Part shown: positions 1 to 9,286 of the stretch, piece by piece
Numbering within the stretch: position 1 is the first letter of the stretch
How the letters are laid out: each line of letters starts with the position of its first letter
From: Streptomyces sp. CT34
Lineage (GTDB): Bacteria > Actinomycetota > Actinomycetes > Streptomycetales > Streptomycetaceae
Assembly (NCBI RefSeq): GCF_000805335.1
Contig: NZ_KN708638.1
Span: 1,529,232 to 1,592,784, forward strand
Direction of reading: 5' to 3'
Length of the DNA stretch: 63,553 nt
Position numbers and translations under genes: made by a program
Notes under the pieces: model-generated
What the model was told of the DNA's origin: nothing
Databases searched by the model: none
The model's input: the letters and a program-made list of their open reading frames with translations, nothing else

Positions 1-43
1 CGCACGCAGCACCCGCGGACACCATCGAGATCCGCGGTCCCGA

Positions 44-115
44 GGACGATTAGCTCAGCGGGAGAGCGCTTCCCTGACACGGAAGAGGTCACTGGTTCAA
101 TCCCAGTATCGTCCA
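44..115 (+). tRNA. tRNA-Val (anticodon GAC)
   Basis: A 72-nt cloverleaf. The acceptor GGACGAT (44-50) pairs with ATCGTCC (108-114). The anticodon arm is CTTCC, loop CTGACAC, GGAAG, giving anticodon GAC for valine. The T arm ACTGG-TTCAATC-CCAGT is canonical. The 3' CCA is not encoded. A GC-rich hairpin follows directly. Confidence 0.96.
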
Positions 116-125
116 CACGGATCCT

Positions 126-153
126 GAGGGCCGGAGCATTCGCTCCGGCCCTC
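126..153 (+). terminator. Hairpin terminator of tRNA-Val
   Basis: Perfect 12-bp stem GAGGGCCGGAGC / GCTCCGGCCCTC with loop ATTC, starting 11 nt after the tRNA. There is no T tract, which is usual for Streptomyces terminators. Confidence 0.7.
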
Positions 154-338
154 GGTCGTTGTACCGGTACGTGGCCGCTCAACTGGCCCGGACGGCAGGC
201 CGCTTGCCACAAGCTCGATGGCCGGGCATCTCCCCAGATGCCCGGCCATTCGTGCCGTCCGCCGCACCCCCGTCCCCACGGGGTTGTCGGCCGGAAGTCC
301 CCCGTCCCGGGCCGCTCTCCCGGGACCGGGGCGCCCGT

Positions 339-548
339 TCAGCGCCCCAGCATTCCGGCCACGGACGACGCCTGTGTGATGACGGCTTGCCAGCCGCCGA
401 AGACCACGGCCAGGAGGAACACCAGCGGCAGCACCATGGCCACCGCTATGAGGGGGTGGCGGGTACCGGCGGCTCGTCGGCCGTCGAGCACGGCGGCGAC
501 TCTGCGCCCCTGCGCCCGAAGGTCCGTCCGTGCCGTGGTCTCCGCCAT
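339..548 (-). CDS. Small single-pass membrane protein, 69 aa
   Basis: The protein starts MAETTARTDL, has a polar Arg-rich N-terminus (about residues 1-32) and one strong hydrophobic segment (HPLIAVAMVLPLVFLLAVVF, about residues 32-51), then a short tail. The ATG at 548 is chosen because AGGAG lies 7 nt upstream of it. The open frame extends 26 codons further upstream, but without a ribosome binding site. No family is recognised. It stands alone between the tRNA and the kinase and points away from the kinase. The membrane location is inferred from hydropathy only. Confidence 0.55.
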   Translation of the reverse strand: MAETTARTDLRAQGRRVAAVLDGRRAAGTRHPLIAVAMVLPLVFLLAVVFGGWQAVITQASSVAGMLGR

Positions 549-1156
549 CGCCCCGCTCCTGTCGTGTCTGGGGCGGCGGGCGTCTGACCTCGGGGGACGA
601 GTGCTGCACCCGCCGCTTGACCTCAAGATTAGGCACCCGGGCGGCGCCGGGCGTCATGCCCTCGTACCGCTTGGCGGGCCTCCGCGAGGATGACGCCAGG
701 GCGCCCGGCGTACTCCCCTGGGTGGAGAGCACGGGAGCCGGACCTGGGGACATCCCCGAGGCCGAAGGGCGGTATCCGGGCCGGCCCGGAGCCGCAGGCG
801 GCGGCCTACCGCCCTACGCGATCTTGAAACGGTGACTTCGATCACCTCACACCCTCTCCCGCGTACCGCCGCCCCGGCCCAGGGGCCGGCCTGGCGACGG
901 CCGGGAGCGCAGCGGGACAATTGCCTTTCGTACCGTCAAAGTCCGTTCCAATAGGGATCATTGGGGTCCGGGGTGGGTAGCCCGACCGGGGCGCGGCGGG
1001 AATTGCTTGCCCGGTCCGGGTAACGCGGCGGCTGCCGGCAAACCGGTGGCCGACGCATGCGCGGCCTATCGGCACAGCGAGCCGTCAATCCGTAAGCTGT
1101 GCCACGTCAGACGGTTGAGCGGAGTGGGGCCTCCCCACCGCAGGCAGGGGACGGAC
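549..1156. other. Intergenic region, about 600 bp, upstream of both flanking genes
   Basis: Divergent promoter region between the small membrane protein and the kinase gene. No convincing ORF was seen. It contains an interrupted palindrome GGTGA-CTTCGA-TCACC at 831-846 and an AT-richer patch around 920-965, either of which could be part of a regulated promoter. No clear -35/-10 pair could be assigned. Confidence 0.4.
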
Positions 1157-2491
1157 ATGGCGATGATGCGGCTCCGACGCGAGGACCCGCGTGTCGTCGG
1201 GACGTTCCGGCTGCACCGCCGGCTCGGCGCGGGCGGGATGGGCGTGGTCTACCTCGGCTCGGACAAGCGCGGTCAGCGGGTCGCATTGAAGGTGATCCGG
1301 CCGGATCTGGCGGAGGATCAGGAATTCCGGTCGCGGTTCGCGCGGGAGGTCTCGGCGGCCCGGCGGATCCGCGGCGGCTGCACGGCCCGGCTGGTGGCCG
1401 CCGATCTGGAAGCGGACCGCCCGTGGTTCGCCACCCAGTACGTACCGGGGCCCTCGCTGCACGACAAGGTGAACGAGGAGGGGCCGCTGTCACCGGCTCA
1501 GGTCGCGGCGATCGGCGCGGCGCTGTCCGAAGGCCTGCTGGCCGTCCACGACGCGGGTGTGGTGCACCGGGATCTGAAACCGTCCAACATCCTGCTGTCT
1601 CCCAAGGGGCCGCGGATCATCGACTTCGGGATCGCCTGGGCGACCGGCGCCAGCACGCTGACGCATGTCGGTACGGCCGTGGGGTCGCCGGGCTTCCTGG
1701 CACCGGAGCAGGTGCGCGGGGCCGCCGTGACGCCGGCGACGGACATCTTCTCCCTGGGGGCCACGCTCGCGTACGCCTGCACCGCGGACTCTCCCTTCGG
1801 GCAGGGCAGTTCGGAGGTCATGCTCTACCGCGTCGTCCATGAGGAGGCGCACCTGGCCGGGGTGCCGGACGCGCTGGCGCCGCTGCTCGCGGCATGTCTC
1901 GCCAAGGACCCCGCGGACCGCCCCAGCACCCTGTCGCTGTCCCTGCGGCTCAAGGAGATCGCGGCCCGTGAGGCGCACGGGCTGTCGGGCGGTCCGCTGG
2001 AGAACGGGACGGGCGGCGGCGCCGGTTGGGGGAGCGCCGAGCGCCGTCCGTCGGACCGGCCGACCGGGCAGCGGGCCGAGGAGTACGCGCGGCAGCGCAC
2101 CGAGCGGCGGCCGGGGGGCACTCCGACGCCGCGTCCGAAGTCGTCCCGGCCGCCGACGCCGCGGGACGCGTCGTCCCGGCCCGGGGGCCCGGCGTCGGGA
2201 GCCGGTGCGCGGACCGGCGGGCGGGGGCCCGCGCCTCGTGCCGCGGGGCGAAACGGTTCACGTGCTCCGGTGCGTACCGGATCCGGCGCGCGCCGACCGG
2301 GTCCCGACCGGCGGCTGCTGCGGCAGCGGGTGGTCGTGTTCGTGGTGGTGACGCTGCTGGTGGCACTGGGGATCGCGGCGGCTCAGGGGTGCCAGGGACC
2401 GGTCCACGGGATGGGCACGCAGCGGCCGGTGCCGGTCACGGCGTACGGCGGCGGGAGCGTGTCGCAGGACGCGTCGGCGCCCGGGGCCTGA
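1157..2491 (+). CDS. Membrane-anchored Ser/Thr protein kinase (Hanks/PknB type)
   Basis: 444 aa from the ATG at 1157, preceded by an AGGGGA-type ribosome binding site; the frame is open further upstream but not convincingly coding. The kinase fold is complete: P-loop LGAGGMG (residues 23-29), catalytic K45 (VALK), E64, catalytic loop HRDLKPSN (137-144, D139) and DFG (156-158), followed by an APEQ activation-segment end. Residues about 290-415 are a disordered Arg/Pro/Gly linker. One TM helix (VVVFVVVTLLVALGIAAA) near residue 410 is followed by a short extracellular tail of about 30 residues. There are no PASTA or other sensor repeats, so the signal input is unclear. It is expected to phosphorylate Ser/Thr on cytosolic proteins. 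Confidence 0.93.
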   Translation: MAMMRLRREDPRVVGTFRLHRRLGAGGMGVVYLGSDKRGQRVALKVIRPDLAEDQEFRSRFAREVSAARRIRGGCTARLVAADLEADRPWFATQYVPGPSLHDKVNEEGPLSPAQVAAIGAALSEGLLAVHDAGVVHRDLKPSNILLSPKGPRIIDFGIAWATGASTLTHVGTAVGSPGFLAPEQVRGAAVTPATDIFSLGATLAYACTADSPFGQGSSEVMLYRVVHEEAHLAGVPDALAPLLAACLAKDPADRPSTLSLSLRLKEIAAREAHGLSGGPLENGTGGGAGWGSAERRPSDRPTGQRAEEYARQRTERRPGGTPTPRPKSSRPPTPRDASSRPGGPASGAGARTGGRGPAPRAAGRNGSRAPVRTGSGARRPGPDRRLLRQRVVVFVVVTLLVALGIAAAQGCQGPVHGMGTQRPVPVTAYGGGSVSQDASAPGA

Positions 2492-2533
2492 GGCTGGAGC
2501 AGGCGCCGGGGTGGGGGTGCCCCGGGGAGGGTG

Positions 2534-2590
2534 CCCTAGGGGGCCGGGGACGGGCGTGCCCTAGGGGGTGGGCGAACACTTTCCCTAGGG
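2534..2590. repeat. Three CCCTAGGG palindromes at 24-25 bp spacing
   Basis: The 8-bp palindrome CCCTAGGG occurs at 2534-2541, 2559-2566 and 2583-2590, each followed by further G. The first two copies share the context GTGCCCTAGGGGG. They lie in the 170-bp gap between the 3' ends of the convergent kinase and methyltransferase genes. CTAG is rare in high-GC genomes, so three phased copies are unlikely by chance. Confidence 0.6.
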
Positions 2591-2664
2591 GGTGCGGGGT
2601 CCCCTTGCAGGCCGCAACGTGGCCGGGTGGAGTGGTATTCCGCGACGAAGCGGGGCGGGCGGTG

Positions 2665-3483
2665 TCAGGAGGCCGGGCGGCCCGCGGATACCGCGTAGAA
2701 GGCCACCGCGGCGGCGGCACCGACGTTGAGGGAGTCGATGCCGTGCGCCATCGGGATGCGGACCCACTCGTCGGCGGCACGGAGGGCACCCGTCGTCAGG
2801 CCGCCGCCCTCGGCGCCCAGCATGAGGGCGGCGCGCTCCAGGGTGTGCGGCGCGGCGGTGTCGATGGCGGTGGCCCGTTCGGCCGGGGTGAGGGCGAGCA
2901 GCTTGAAGCCCGCTTCCCGTACGACGGCCAGGTCGCGGGGCCAGCTCTCCAGGCGGGCGTACGGGACCGAGAACACCGCGCCCATGGAGACCTTCACCGA
3001 GCGCCGGTAGAGCGGGTCGGCACAGTCCGGGGAGAGCAGGACCGCGTCCATCCCGAGCGCCGCCGCACTGCGGAAGATGGCGCCGATGTTGGTGTGGTCG
3101 TTGACGGCTTCCATGACCACGATGCGGCGGGTGGTGCGCAGCAGTTCGGCGGCGTCCGGCAGCGGCTTGCGCTGCATCGACGCCAGCGCCCCCCGGTGGA
3201 CGTGATAGCCCGTCACCCGCTCGGCGAGGTCCGGGCCGACCGCATAGACCGGGGCCGGGACCTCGTCGATGACATCGCGCATGACGTCGACCCACTTGGC
3301 CGAGAGCAGCATGGAGCGCATCTCGTACCCGGCGTGCCGGGCGCGCCGGATGACCTTCTCGCCTTCGGCGATGAAGAGCCCTTCGGCGGGCTCGCGCCGG
3401 CGCCGCAGCTCGACGTCGGTGAGACCGGTGTAGTCGCGCAGCCGCGGGTCGTCCGGGTCCTCGACGGTGATGATTTCTGCCAC
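2665..3483 (-). CDS. TrmH/SpoU-family RNA 2'-O-ribose methyltransferase
   Basis: SAM-dependent methyltransferase of the SPOUT trefoil-knot class, 272 aa. The N-terminal substrate-binding part (residues about 1-110) includes GLFIAEGEKVIRRA. The three SpoU motifs follow: motif 1 AVNDHTNIGAIFRSAAALG, motif 2 MLGAEGGGL, motif 3 SLNVGAAAAVAFY near the C-terminus. The GTG at 3483 (VAEIITVEDPDDPRL) is the start expected from family alignments. A GTG 12 codons upstream is also possible. The target RNA (tRNA or 23S rRNA) cannot be told from sequence. The stop is convergent with the kinase. Confidence 0.9.
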   Translation of the reverse strand: MAEIITVEDPDDPRLRDYTGLTDVELRRRREPAEGLFIAEGEKVIRRARHAGYEMRSMLLSAKWVDVMRDVIDEVPAPVYAVGPDLAERVTGYHVHRGALASMQRKPLPDAAELLRTTRRIVVMEAVNDHTNIGAIFRSAAALGMDAVLLSPDCADPLYRRSVKVSMGAVFSVPYARLESWPRDLAVVREAGFKLLALTPAERATAIDTAAPHTLERAALMLGAEGGGLTTGALRAADEWVRIPMAHGIDSLNVGAAAAVAFYAVSAGRPAS

Positions 3484-3536
3484 GGGGAGATGGTGCCTTG
3501 TCGGTCTCGGGATTCCCACGCCGGGGAGCGGATCGG

Positions 3537-4775
3537 TCAGCTGAGGGTGGTGGGGGCGGCGACGGTGACGACGTCGCCGATGACGATGACGGCCGGCGGG
3601 CGGACGCCTTCGGCCCGTACGGTCTCACCGAGGGTCGCCAGGGTGGCGTCGACGCGGCGCTGGGAGGCGGTGGTGCCTTCCTGGATGACCGCGGCGGGGG
3701 TGTCGGCGGGGCGGCCGTGCGCCACGAGCGCGGCGGCGATGGCGCCGCTGTTCTCCACGCCCATCAGGACGACGAGGGTGCCGCGCAGTTTGGCGAGCGC
3801 GGCCCAGTCCACCAGCGAGCGCTCGTCGTCGGGGGCGACATGGCCGCTGACGACGGTGAATTCGTGGGCGACGCCGCGGTGGGTGACGGGGATGCCGGCG
3901 GCGCCGGGGACGGAGATGGTGCTGGAGATGCCGGGGACGACCGTGCAGGGGATGCCGGCGGCGGCGAGCGCCTGGGCCTCCTCCATGCCGCGGCCGAAGA
4001 CGAACGGGTCACCGCCCTTGAGGCGGACCACGGCCTTGCCGGCCTTGGCGTGCTCGATCAGGGCGTTGTTGATGGCCTCCTGGGCCATGAAGCGGCCGTA
4101 GGGGATCTTCGCCGCGTCGATGACCTCGACGTGCGGCGGGAGTTCGGCGAGCAGATCGCGCGGGCCGAGCCGGTCGGCGATGACCACGTCCGCCTCGGCG
4201 AGCAGCCGGCGGCCCCGGACGGTGATCAGGTCGGGGTCGCCCGGGCCGCCGCCGACCAGGGCCACGCCGGGGGTGTGCGGGCGGCGGTGGTGCGGGGCGG
4301 CGATGCTGCCGTCCCGCAGGCCCTCGACGATGGCGTCGCGGACGGCGGCGGAGCGGCGCGGGTCGCGGCCGGTGAGCACGGCCACGGTGACGCCCTCGCT
4401 GCGGCCGGTGGCCGGGGTCCAGGCGGTGGCGGCCTCGGCGTCGTCGGAACGTACGCACCAGACGCGGCGGTCCTCGGCCTCCTGGGAGGCGGCGGCGTTG
4501 GCCTCGGGGTCGTCGGTGGAGATCAGCGCGTACCAGGCACCGTCGAGGTCACCGGGCCGGTAGCGGCGGCGCTCCCAGCGGATCTCGCCGGTGTCGGCCA
4601 TCGCCTCGACGGAGGGGGTGGCGGACGGGGAGATCAGCAGGACGTCGGCGCCCGCGGCGATGAGCGAGGGGAGCCGGCGCTGGGCAACCTGCCCGGCGCC
4701 CAGGACGACCACACGGCGGCCGGACAGCCGCAGTCCGACGGGGTAGGCAGCGTGTTCGGAGGCATGCTCTGCCAT
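3537..4775 (-). CDS. cobA: Uroporphyrinogen-III C-methyltransferase with SirC-like N-terminal domain (siroheme synthase type)
   Basis: 412 aa. The N-terminal Rossmann domain (residues about 1-155, GAGQVAQRRLPSLIAAG) resembles the precorrin-2 dehydrogenase/ferrochelatase half of CysG. The C-terminal SUMT domain (about 168-412) has VGGGPGDPDLIT, RLKGGDPFVFGRG and PGISS motifs. It methylates uroporphyrinogen III to precorrin-2, feeding siroheme and cobalamin. The ATG at 4775 has AAGGAG 10 nt upstream. It lies downstream of cobT and cobL on the same strand, but the gap to cobT is 360 bp, so it is probably a separate transcript. Some authors would name it cysG. Confidence 0.92.
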   Translation of the reverse strand: MAEHASEHAAYPVGLRLSGRRVVVLGAGQVAQRRLPSLIAAGADVLLISPSATPSVEAMADTGEIRWERRRYRPGDLDGAWYALISTDDPEANAAASQEAEDRRVWCVRSDDAEAATAWTPATGRSEGVTVAVLTGRDPRRSAAVRDAIVEGLRDGSIAAPHHRRPHTPGVALVGGGPGDPDLITVRGRRLLAEADVVIADRLGPRDLLAELPPHVEVIDAAKIPYGRFMAQEAINNALIEHAKAGKAVVRLKGGDPFVFGRGMEEAQALAAAGIPCTVVPGISSTISVPGAAGIPVTHRGVAHEFTVVSGHVAPDDERSLVDWAALAKLRGTLVVLMGVENSGAIAAALVAHGRPADTPAAVIQEGTTASQRRVDATLATLGETVRAEGVRPPAVIVIGDVVTVAAPTTLS

Positions 4776-5134
4776 GGTGGTACGGCTCCTTGTGCGGATG
4801 GTGCGGGTTCGGCGTCCGGCTCAGTCGCTGCGGCACCGGAGCGGCTGATGAGGGGAAACGGGCCCGGCCCACAGCCTAGGCCCTTGTCGTCACACTCCCG
4901 TCGTCCGCCCGAGGGGCGGGCCGGGCGGCGTCCGGTGCGTGCGCTCGGCGTGCCGGGCGACGGCCCCTGTACTGGAACTGGGGTCGTTGCCCGGTGCCGG
5001 CGCGGCCCGGCCGTCGCGGTGGCCTGCCGGCACACCACCGCCGTCCGGCCGAGGCGCGGGCGGCGGGGGGGTGACGACGGGCCCCGGTGCTGCGGGCCGG
5101 AGGTCGGGGGCGGCCTGGTGAGGGCCGGTCCCGG
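4776..5134. other. Intergenic region between cobA and cobT, about 360 bp
   Basis: Upstream region of cobA and downstream region of cobT, both on the minus strand. It is very GC-rich with many short inverted repeats (for example around 4906-4935). I searched on the minus strand for a cobalamin-riboswitch core and B12 box and did not find one. Confidence 0.35.
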
Positions 5135-8100
5135 TCAGCTCTTCTCGGTGACTCCGGCGGAGTCGAAGGTGGCGACCTCGTGCATGGCGCGGGCGGCGCT
5201 CTGCACGACGGGCAGCGCGAGCAGTGCGCCGGTGCCCTCGCCCAGCCGCAGGTCGAGGTCGACGATCGGACGGAGCCCCAGCTTGTTCAGCGCCGCGACA
5301 TGGCCCGGTTCGGCGCTGCGGTGGCCGGCGATACAGGCGGCCAGCGCCTCGGGGGCGATGGCCCGGGCCACCAGGGCGGCGGCGCCGGCGCTGACGCCGT
5401 CCAGGATCACCGGTGTACGCAGCGAGGCACCGCCGAGGATCAGGCCGACCATGGCCGCGTGCTCCAGACCGCCGAGCGCGGTGAGGACACCGACCGGGTC
5501 GGCCGGGTCGGGCTGGTGGAACTCCAGGGCGCGGCGGACGACCTCGATCTTGCGGGCGTGCGTCTCGTCGTTGATGCCGGTGCCGCGGCCGGTGACCTCG
5601 GCCGGGTCGACGCCTGTGTAGACGGCGATCAGGGCGGCCGAGGCGGTGGTGTTGGCGATGCCCATCTCGCCGGTCAGCAGTGCCTTGTTGCCGGCGGCCA
5701 CCAGGTCCCGGGCGGTCTCGATGCCGACCTCGATGGCCTTGAGGACCTCTTCCTGGGTCATCGCGGGGCCCTGGGTGAAGTCGGCGGTGCCGGCCCGGAC
5801 CTTGCGGGGCAGCAGGCCGGGCGTGGCGGGGAGTTCGCCGGCCACGCCGACGTCGACCACGCACACTTCTGCGCCGACCTGGTTGGCGAAGGCGTTGCAG
5901 ACCGCGCCGCCGCCCAGGAAGTTGGCGACCATCTGGCCGGTGACCTCCTGGGGCCAGGGGGTCACGCCCTGGGCGTGGACGCCGTGGTCCCCGGCGAAGA
6001 TCGCGACCGCGGCCGGCTCCGGGATGGGCGGCGGGCACTTGCGGGACAGGCCGCTGAGCTGCGCGGAGATGATCTCCAGCATGCCCAGCGCGCCGGCCGG
6101 CTTGGTCATCCGCTTCTGCCGCTCCCAGGCTTCGCCGAGCGCCTTGGCGTCCAGCGGGCGGATGCCCTGGAGGGTCTCCTGGAGGAGGTCGTGCGGGTCC
6201 TCACCGGGCAGCGCGCGCCGTCCGTAGGTCTCCTCGTGGACGACCCAGGACAGCGGGCGGCGCTTGGACCAGCCGGCCTGCATCAGCTCGGGCTCGTCCG
6301 GGAACTCGTCGACGTAGCCGACGCAGAGGTAGGCGACGACTTCGAGGTGTTCGGGCAGGCCCAGTTCGCGGACCATCTCGCGCTCGTCGAAGAAGCTGAC
6401 CCAGCCGACGCCCAGGCCCTCGGCGCGGGCGGCGAGCCAGAGGTTCTCGACGGCGAGCGCCGAGGAATACGGGGCCATCTGCGGCTGGGTGTGTCTGCCG
6501 AGGGTGTGCCGGCCGCCTCGGGTGGGGTCGGCGGTGACGACGATGTTCACCGGTGTTTCGAGGATCGCCTCGATCTTCAGCTCGCGGAACTGCTTGGCGC
6601 GCGCCTTGGGCAGCGACTTGGCGTAGGCGTCGCGCTGCCGCATGGCGAGCTGGTGCATCTTCTCGCGGGTCTCGTCGGACCTGATGACGACGAAGTCCCA
6701 GGGCTGGGAGTGGCCGACGCTGGGGGCGGTGTGGGCCGCCTCCAGGACGCGCAGCAGCACTTCGTTGGGGATCGGGTCGCCGCGGAAGCCGTTGCGGATG
6801 TCGCGGCGTTCGCGGATGACGCGGTGGACGGCGGCGCGCTCGGAGTCGTCGTAGGCGGAGGCGGCCGGGGGGGCGACGCGGGTGGTGTCGCCGCCGTCGG
6901 CGGGGACGTCGTCCTGGGCGACCGCCTGGGAGTGGTCCTCGCCCTCGCCGAGCTCGACGAGTTGGGCGTCGTCCTGCTGGTGCGGGCGGGTGGTGTCGTC
7001 GGGCGCGGCGCCGGCGGCGGGGACGGCGCCGGGCGCGGCGGCCTCCGGTGCCGACTCGGCGGCGGGCGGCTGTACGGCGTCGGGCGCGGCCCCGACCACC
7101 GGGACGGGCTCGGCGCTCGCCTGGGCCGGGATGTGCAGGACCGCCTTCTCCGCCCCCCTCTCTGCGGCGGCGGCATCCGGGGCGGGCTCGGCGGCCTGCG
7201 CCGCGGCCGGCTGCGCGGTGGCGCCGGCCGGAGCGTCGGCCACGGCCGGGGCATCAGGGGCCACCGCCTCGGGCTGGGGCGCGGCCGGGGGCTGCGCGCC
7301 CTCGGGGGCGGCCGGCGCTGCCGGTGCGGGCGCGGCGGGCTGACCGCCCTCGGCGGCTACGGGGGCCTGCGCGGACTCCGCGGCCGGCGAGCCGGGCTCC
7401 TCTATGACGGCCTGCTCCTGGGACGCGGCGCTCCCGGCCGCGGGCATGGCGATGGGGCCCTGCGGCGCCGCCGCGGCGTCCGCGGGAACCGGCTCGCCTT
7501 CGGGGGCCACGGGCTGGGCCTCGGCGGCCGGCTGGGCCTCCGCGGGCTGCTGGGCCTCGGCCGGTTCGCCCGACTCGGCCTGGGCGGGCCCGGGTTCGGC
7601 CGCGGGCCGGGACGCGTCCGCGGCCAGAGCTTCCTCGGCGGCCGGCGGCGCCGCGGATTCCTGCGGCTGAGCGGCGGCCTGCGGTTGGGCAGCGGCCTGC
7701 GGAACCTGCTCGGCACCGCCGGGCCGGGCCGCCGGCTCGGCCTGGTCCGCGGGCTGCGCCACGGCCCCTGCCTCCGCCACGGTTTCCGCCGCCGCCCCTG
7801 TCTCCGCCCCGGCCGTTGTTTCCGGCTGCGGCTGCGGCTGAGCGGCGGCCACGGGGGCGTCCTGGGCGGGGAGTTCCTGGACCGGCGCGGGGGCGGCGGC
7901 CTGGACCGGAGCTTCCTGGACGGCGGCCTGCTGGGCCGCGGCTTCCGGAGCGGCGGCCTCCGCCGCCGGGTGCTGCGGCTGCTCCGCCGCCTCGGCCGGG
8001 GCCTGGCCCGGCGTGCCCGGGGCGGCGTCGGCCGGCTCGGCGGCCTCCATGACGACCGCGGAACCTGTGGCATCCACCACCACGGCGGCGACCGCCGCTC

Positions 8101-9286
8101 CCGCGGCACCCTCGGCGGGCACCGGTGCCGGCTGCGCCGGAGCCTGCGGCTGGGTCTGGGCCGGCGGCTGCTCCGCGGGCAACGCGCCGTCCGACGCGGC
8201 CTGTTGGGGCTGCGGGGCAGGCTCGGCGCCCGGTTCGGCGACCGCGGCAGCGTCGGCGGGCACCGGCGCCGCCGGGGTGACCGTCTCCGCGCCCCCCGGG
8301 GTCTCCGCGGCCTCCGCCACGGGGACCGACACCGCCTGCGCGGACGCCTCTCCCCACGGCTGCACCTGCGCCGGGGCCTGGGAGGGAATCTCGCCCAGCT
8401 GCGGTCCGGGCAACGGGCCCTGGCCGGCGGCCCCGTAGGACTGCTCGGCGGACAACTGGCCGTCGTAGGGCTGCTGGACGTAGGCCGGGGCGCCGGCGGG
8501 CGGCGCCGGGTGCCCGGCGTCCCCGTGGGCGGCCTGCTCGGGAGACGGCTGAGCCGACCGGGCGTCAGCGGGCGGCGCCTCGGCGGGCCGGTCACCCACC
8601 GCCACGGCACCCGGCGCCGGTTCGGCGGCCGGCGCCTGCGGTGCCTCGGCCGGTACGTCGAGGTACTCGGGGCCGCCGGACACCTGGGCGGGCTGCCGGG
8701 GGGCGGCCTGGGGCGCCTCGGCCGGGCCGCGGTCGGCCAGCGAACGGACCACACCGCCGGTCGCGTCCGGGACGGGCGGGCCCATGTGGAGCGGGCGGCG
8801 CGGTGCGCCGGCGGGCTGGGCGGCGGCCCGTGCGCGTGCCTGGGGCTGGGGGGCGGCGGGCTGCGGGATGCGGACGGCGCCGAGGTCGACGGAACCGGAG
8901 TCGCGACCGCCGCTCTCGTGGTCGCCGACGGCCGGGTGCTCGGTGTCCGGTGCGGGCGCCGGCTCGTGACCGGCGGCCTGCTGGGGGCCGGCAGCCGCGT
9001 CGAACGGCCCGCCCTGCTGCGGTACGGCGTGCGGCTGCGGCAACGGCTGGGCGGGCTGCGGCGCCTGCTGGGCCGGCTGCTCGCTCCAGGCGCCCTGGGC
9101 ACCCGGCATCAGCAGCAGGTCGTCGTCCTCGGGGACGGTGTCGGCCGCGTCGAGGTAGGGGTAGTCGCCCGACTGCTGCGTCGGGCCGGCGTCGGCAGGG
9201 GAAGGAACGGCCGGCTGCGGCTGCCCGCGATGTCCGCCTGCGTTCTCCGGCTGTCCCTCGCCCGGGACCTGGCCGGTGTCGGTCAT
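5135..9286 (-). CDS. cobT: BluB-CobT fusion with an ~810-residue disordered N-terminus
   Basis: 1383 aa. Residues 1 to about 810 are a low-complexity Ala/Pro/Gln/Glu/Val tract with no recognisable fold. Residues about 812-1030 are a BluB-type flavin nitroreductase (RRDIRNGF, APSVGHSQPWDF, GLGVGWVSFF), which makes 5,6-dimethylbenzimidazole from FMN. Residues about 1032-1383 are CobT, nicotinate-nucleotide:DMB phosphoribosyltransferase, with FAGDHGVHAQGV, GEMGIANTT, the conserved GHRSAEPGH and the catalytic-Glu motif RLGEGTGALL. The fusion couples synthesis and activation of the lower cobalamin ligand. The ATG at 9286 has GAGGGG 5 nt upstream. CobL lies 236 bp upstream on the same strand. Confidence 0.93.
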   Translation of the reverse strand: MTDTGQVPGEGQPENAGGHRGQPQPAVPSPADAGPTQQSGDYPYLDAADTVPEDDDLLLMPGAQGAWSEQPAQQAPQPAQPLPQPHAVPQQGGPFDAAAGPQQAAGHEPAPAPDTEHPAVGDHESGGRDSGSVDLGAVRIPQPAAPQPQARARAAAQPAGAPRRPLHMGPPVPDATGGVVRSLADRGPAEAPQAAPRQPAQVSGGPEYLDVPAEAPQAPAAEPAPGAVAVGDRPAEAPPADARSAQPSPEQAAHGDAGHPAPPAGAPAYVQQPYDGQLSAEQSYGAAGQGPLPGPQLGEIPSQAPAQVQPWGEASAQAVSVPVAEAAETPGGAETVTPAAPVPADAAAVAEPGAEPAPQPQQAASDGALPAEQPPAQTQPQAPAQPAPVPAEGAAGAAVAAVVVDATGSAVVMEAAEPADAAPGTPGQAPAEAAEQPQHPAAEAAAPEAAAQQAAVQEAPVQAAAPAPVQELPAQDAPVAAAQPQPQPETTAGAETGAAAETVAEAGAVAQPADQAEPAARPGGAEQVPQAAAQPQAAAQPQESAAPPAAEEALAADASRPAAEPGPAQAESGEPAEAQQPAEAQPAAEAQPVAPEGEPVPADAAAAPQGPIAMPAAGSAASQEQAVIEEPGSPAAESAQAPVAAEGGQPAAPAPAAPAAPEGAQPPAAPQPEAVAPDAPAVADAPAGATAQPAAAQAAEPAPDAAAAERGAEKAVLHIPAQASAEPVPVVGAAPDAVQPPAAESAPEAAAPGAVPAAGAAPDDTTRPHQQDDAQLVELGEGEDHSQAVAQDDVPADGGDTTRVAPPAASAYDDSERAAVHRVIRERRDIRNGFRGDPIPNEVLLRVLEAAHTAPSVGHSQPWDFVVIRSDETREKMHQLAMRQRDAYAKSLPKARAKQFRELKIEAILETPVNIVVTADPTRGGRHTLGRHTQPQMAPYSSALAVENLWLAARAEGLGVGWVSFFDEREMVRELGLPEHLEVVAYLCVGYVDEFPDEPELMQAGWSKRRPLSWVVHEETYGRRALPGEDPHDLLQETLQGIRPLDAKALGEAWERQKRMTKPAGALGMLEIISAQLSGLSRKCPPPIPEPAAVAIFAGDHGVHAQGVTPWPQEVTGQMVANFLGGGAVCNAFANQVGAEVCVVDVGVAGELPATPGLLPRKVRAGTADFTQGPAMTQEEVLKAIEVGIETARDLVAAGNKALLTGEMGIANTTASAALIAVYTGVDPAEVTGRGTGINDETHARKIEVVRRALEFHQPDPADPVGVLTALGGLEHAAMVGLILGGASLRTPVILDGVSAGAAALVARAIAPEALAACIAGHRSAEPGHVAALNKLGLRPIVDLDLRLGEGTGALLALPVVQSAARAMHEVATFDSAGVTEKS

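Noticed and set aside
3..53. Possible C-terminus of an upstream gene (HAAPADTIEIRGPEDD, stop TAG)
   Set aside because: It overlaps the tRNA by 10 bp and only 16 codons are visible; it cannot be supported without sequence to the left.
4776..5134. Cobalamin riboswitch upstream of cobA
   Set aside because: Searched the minus strand for the B12 box and core; only chance fragments were found.
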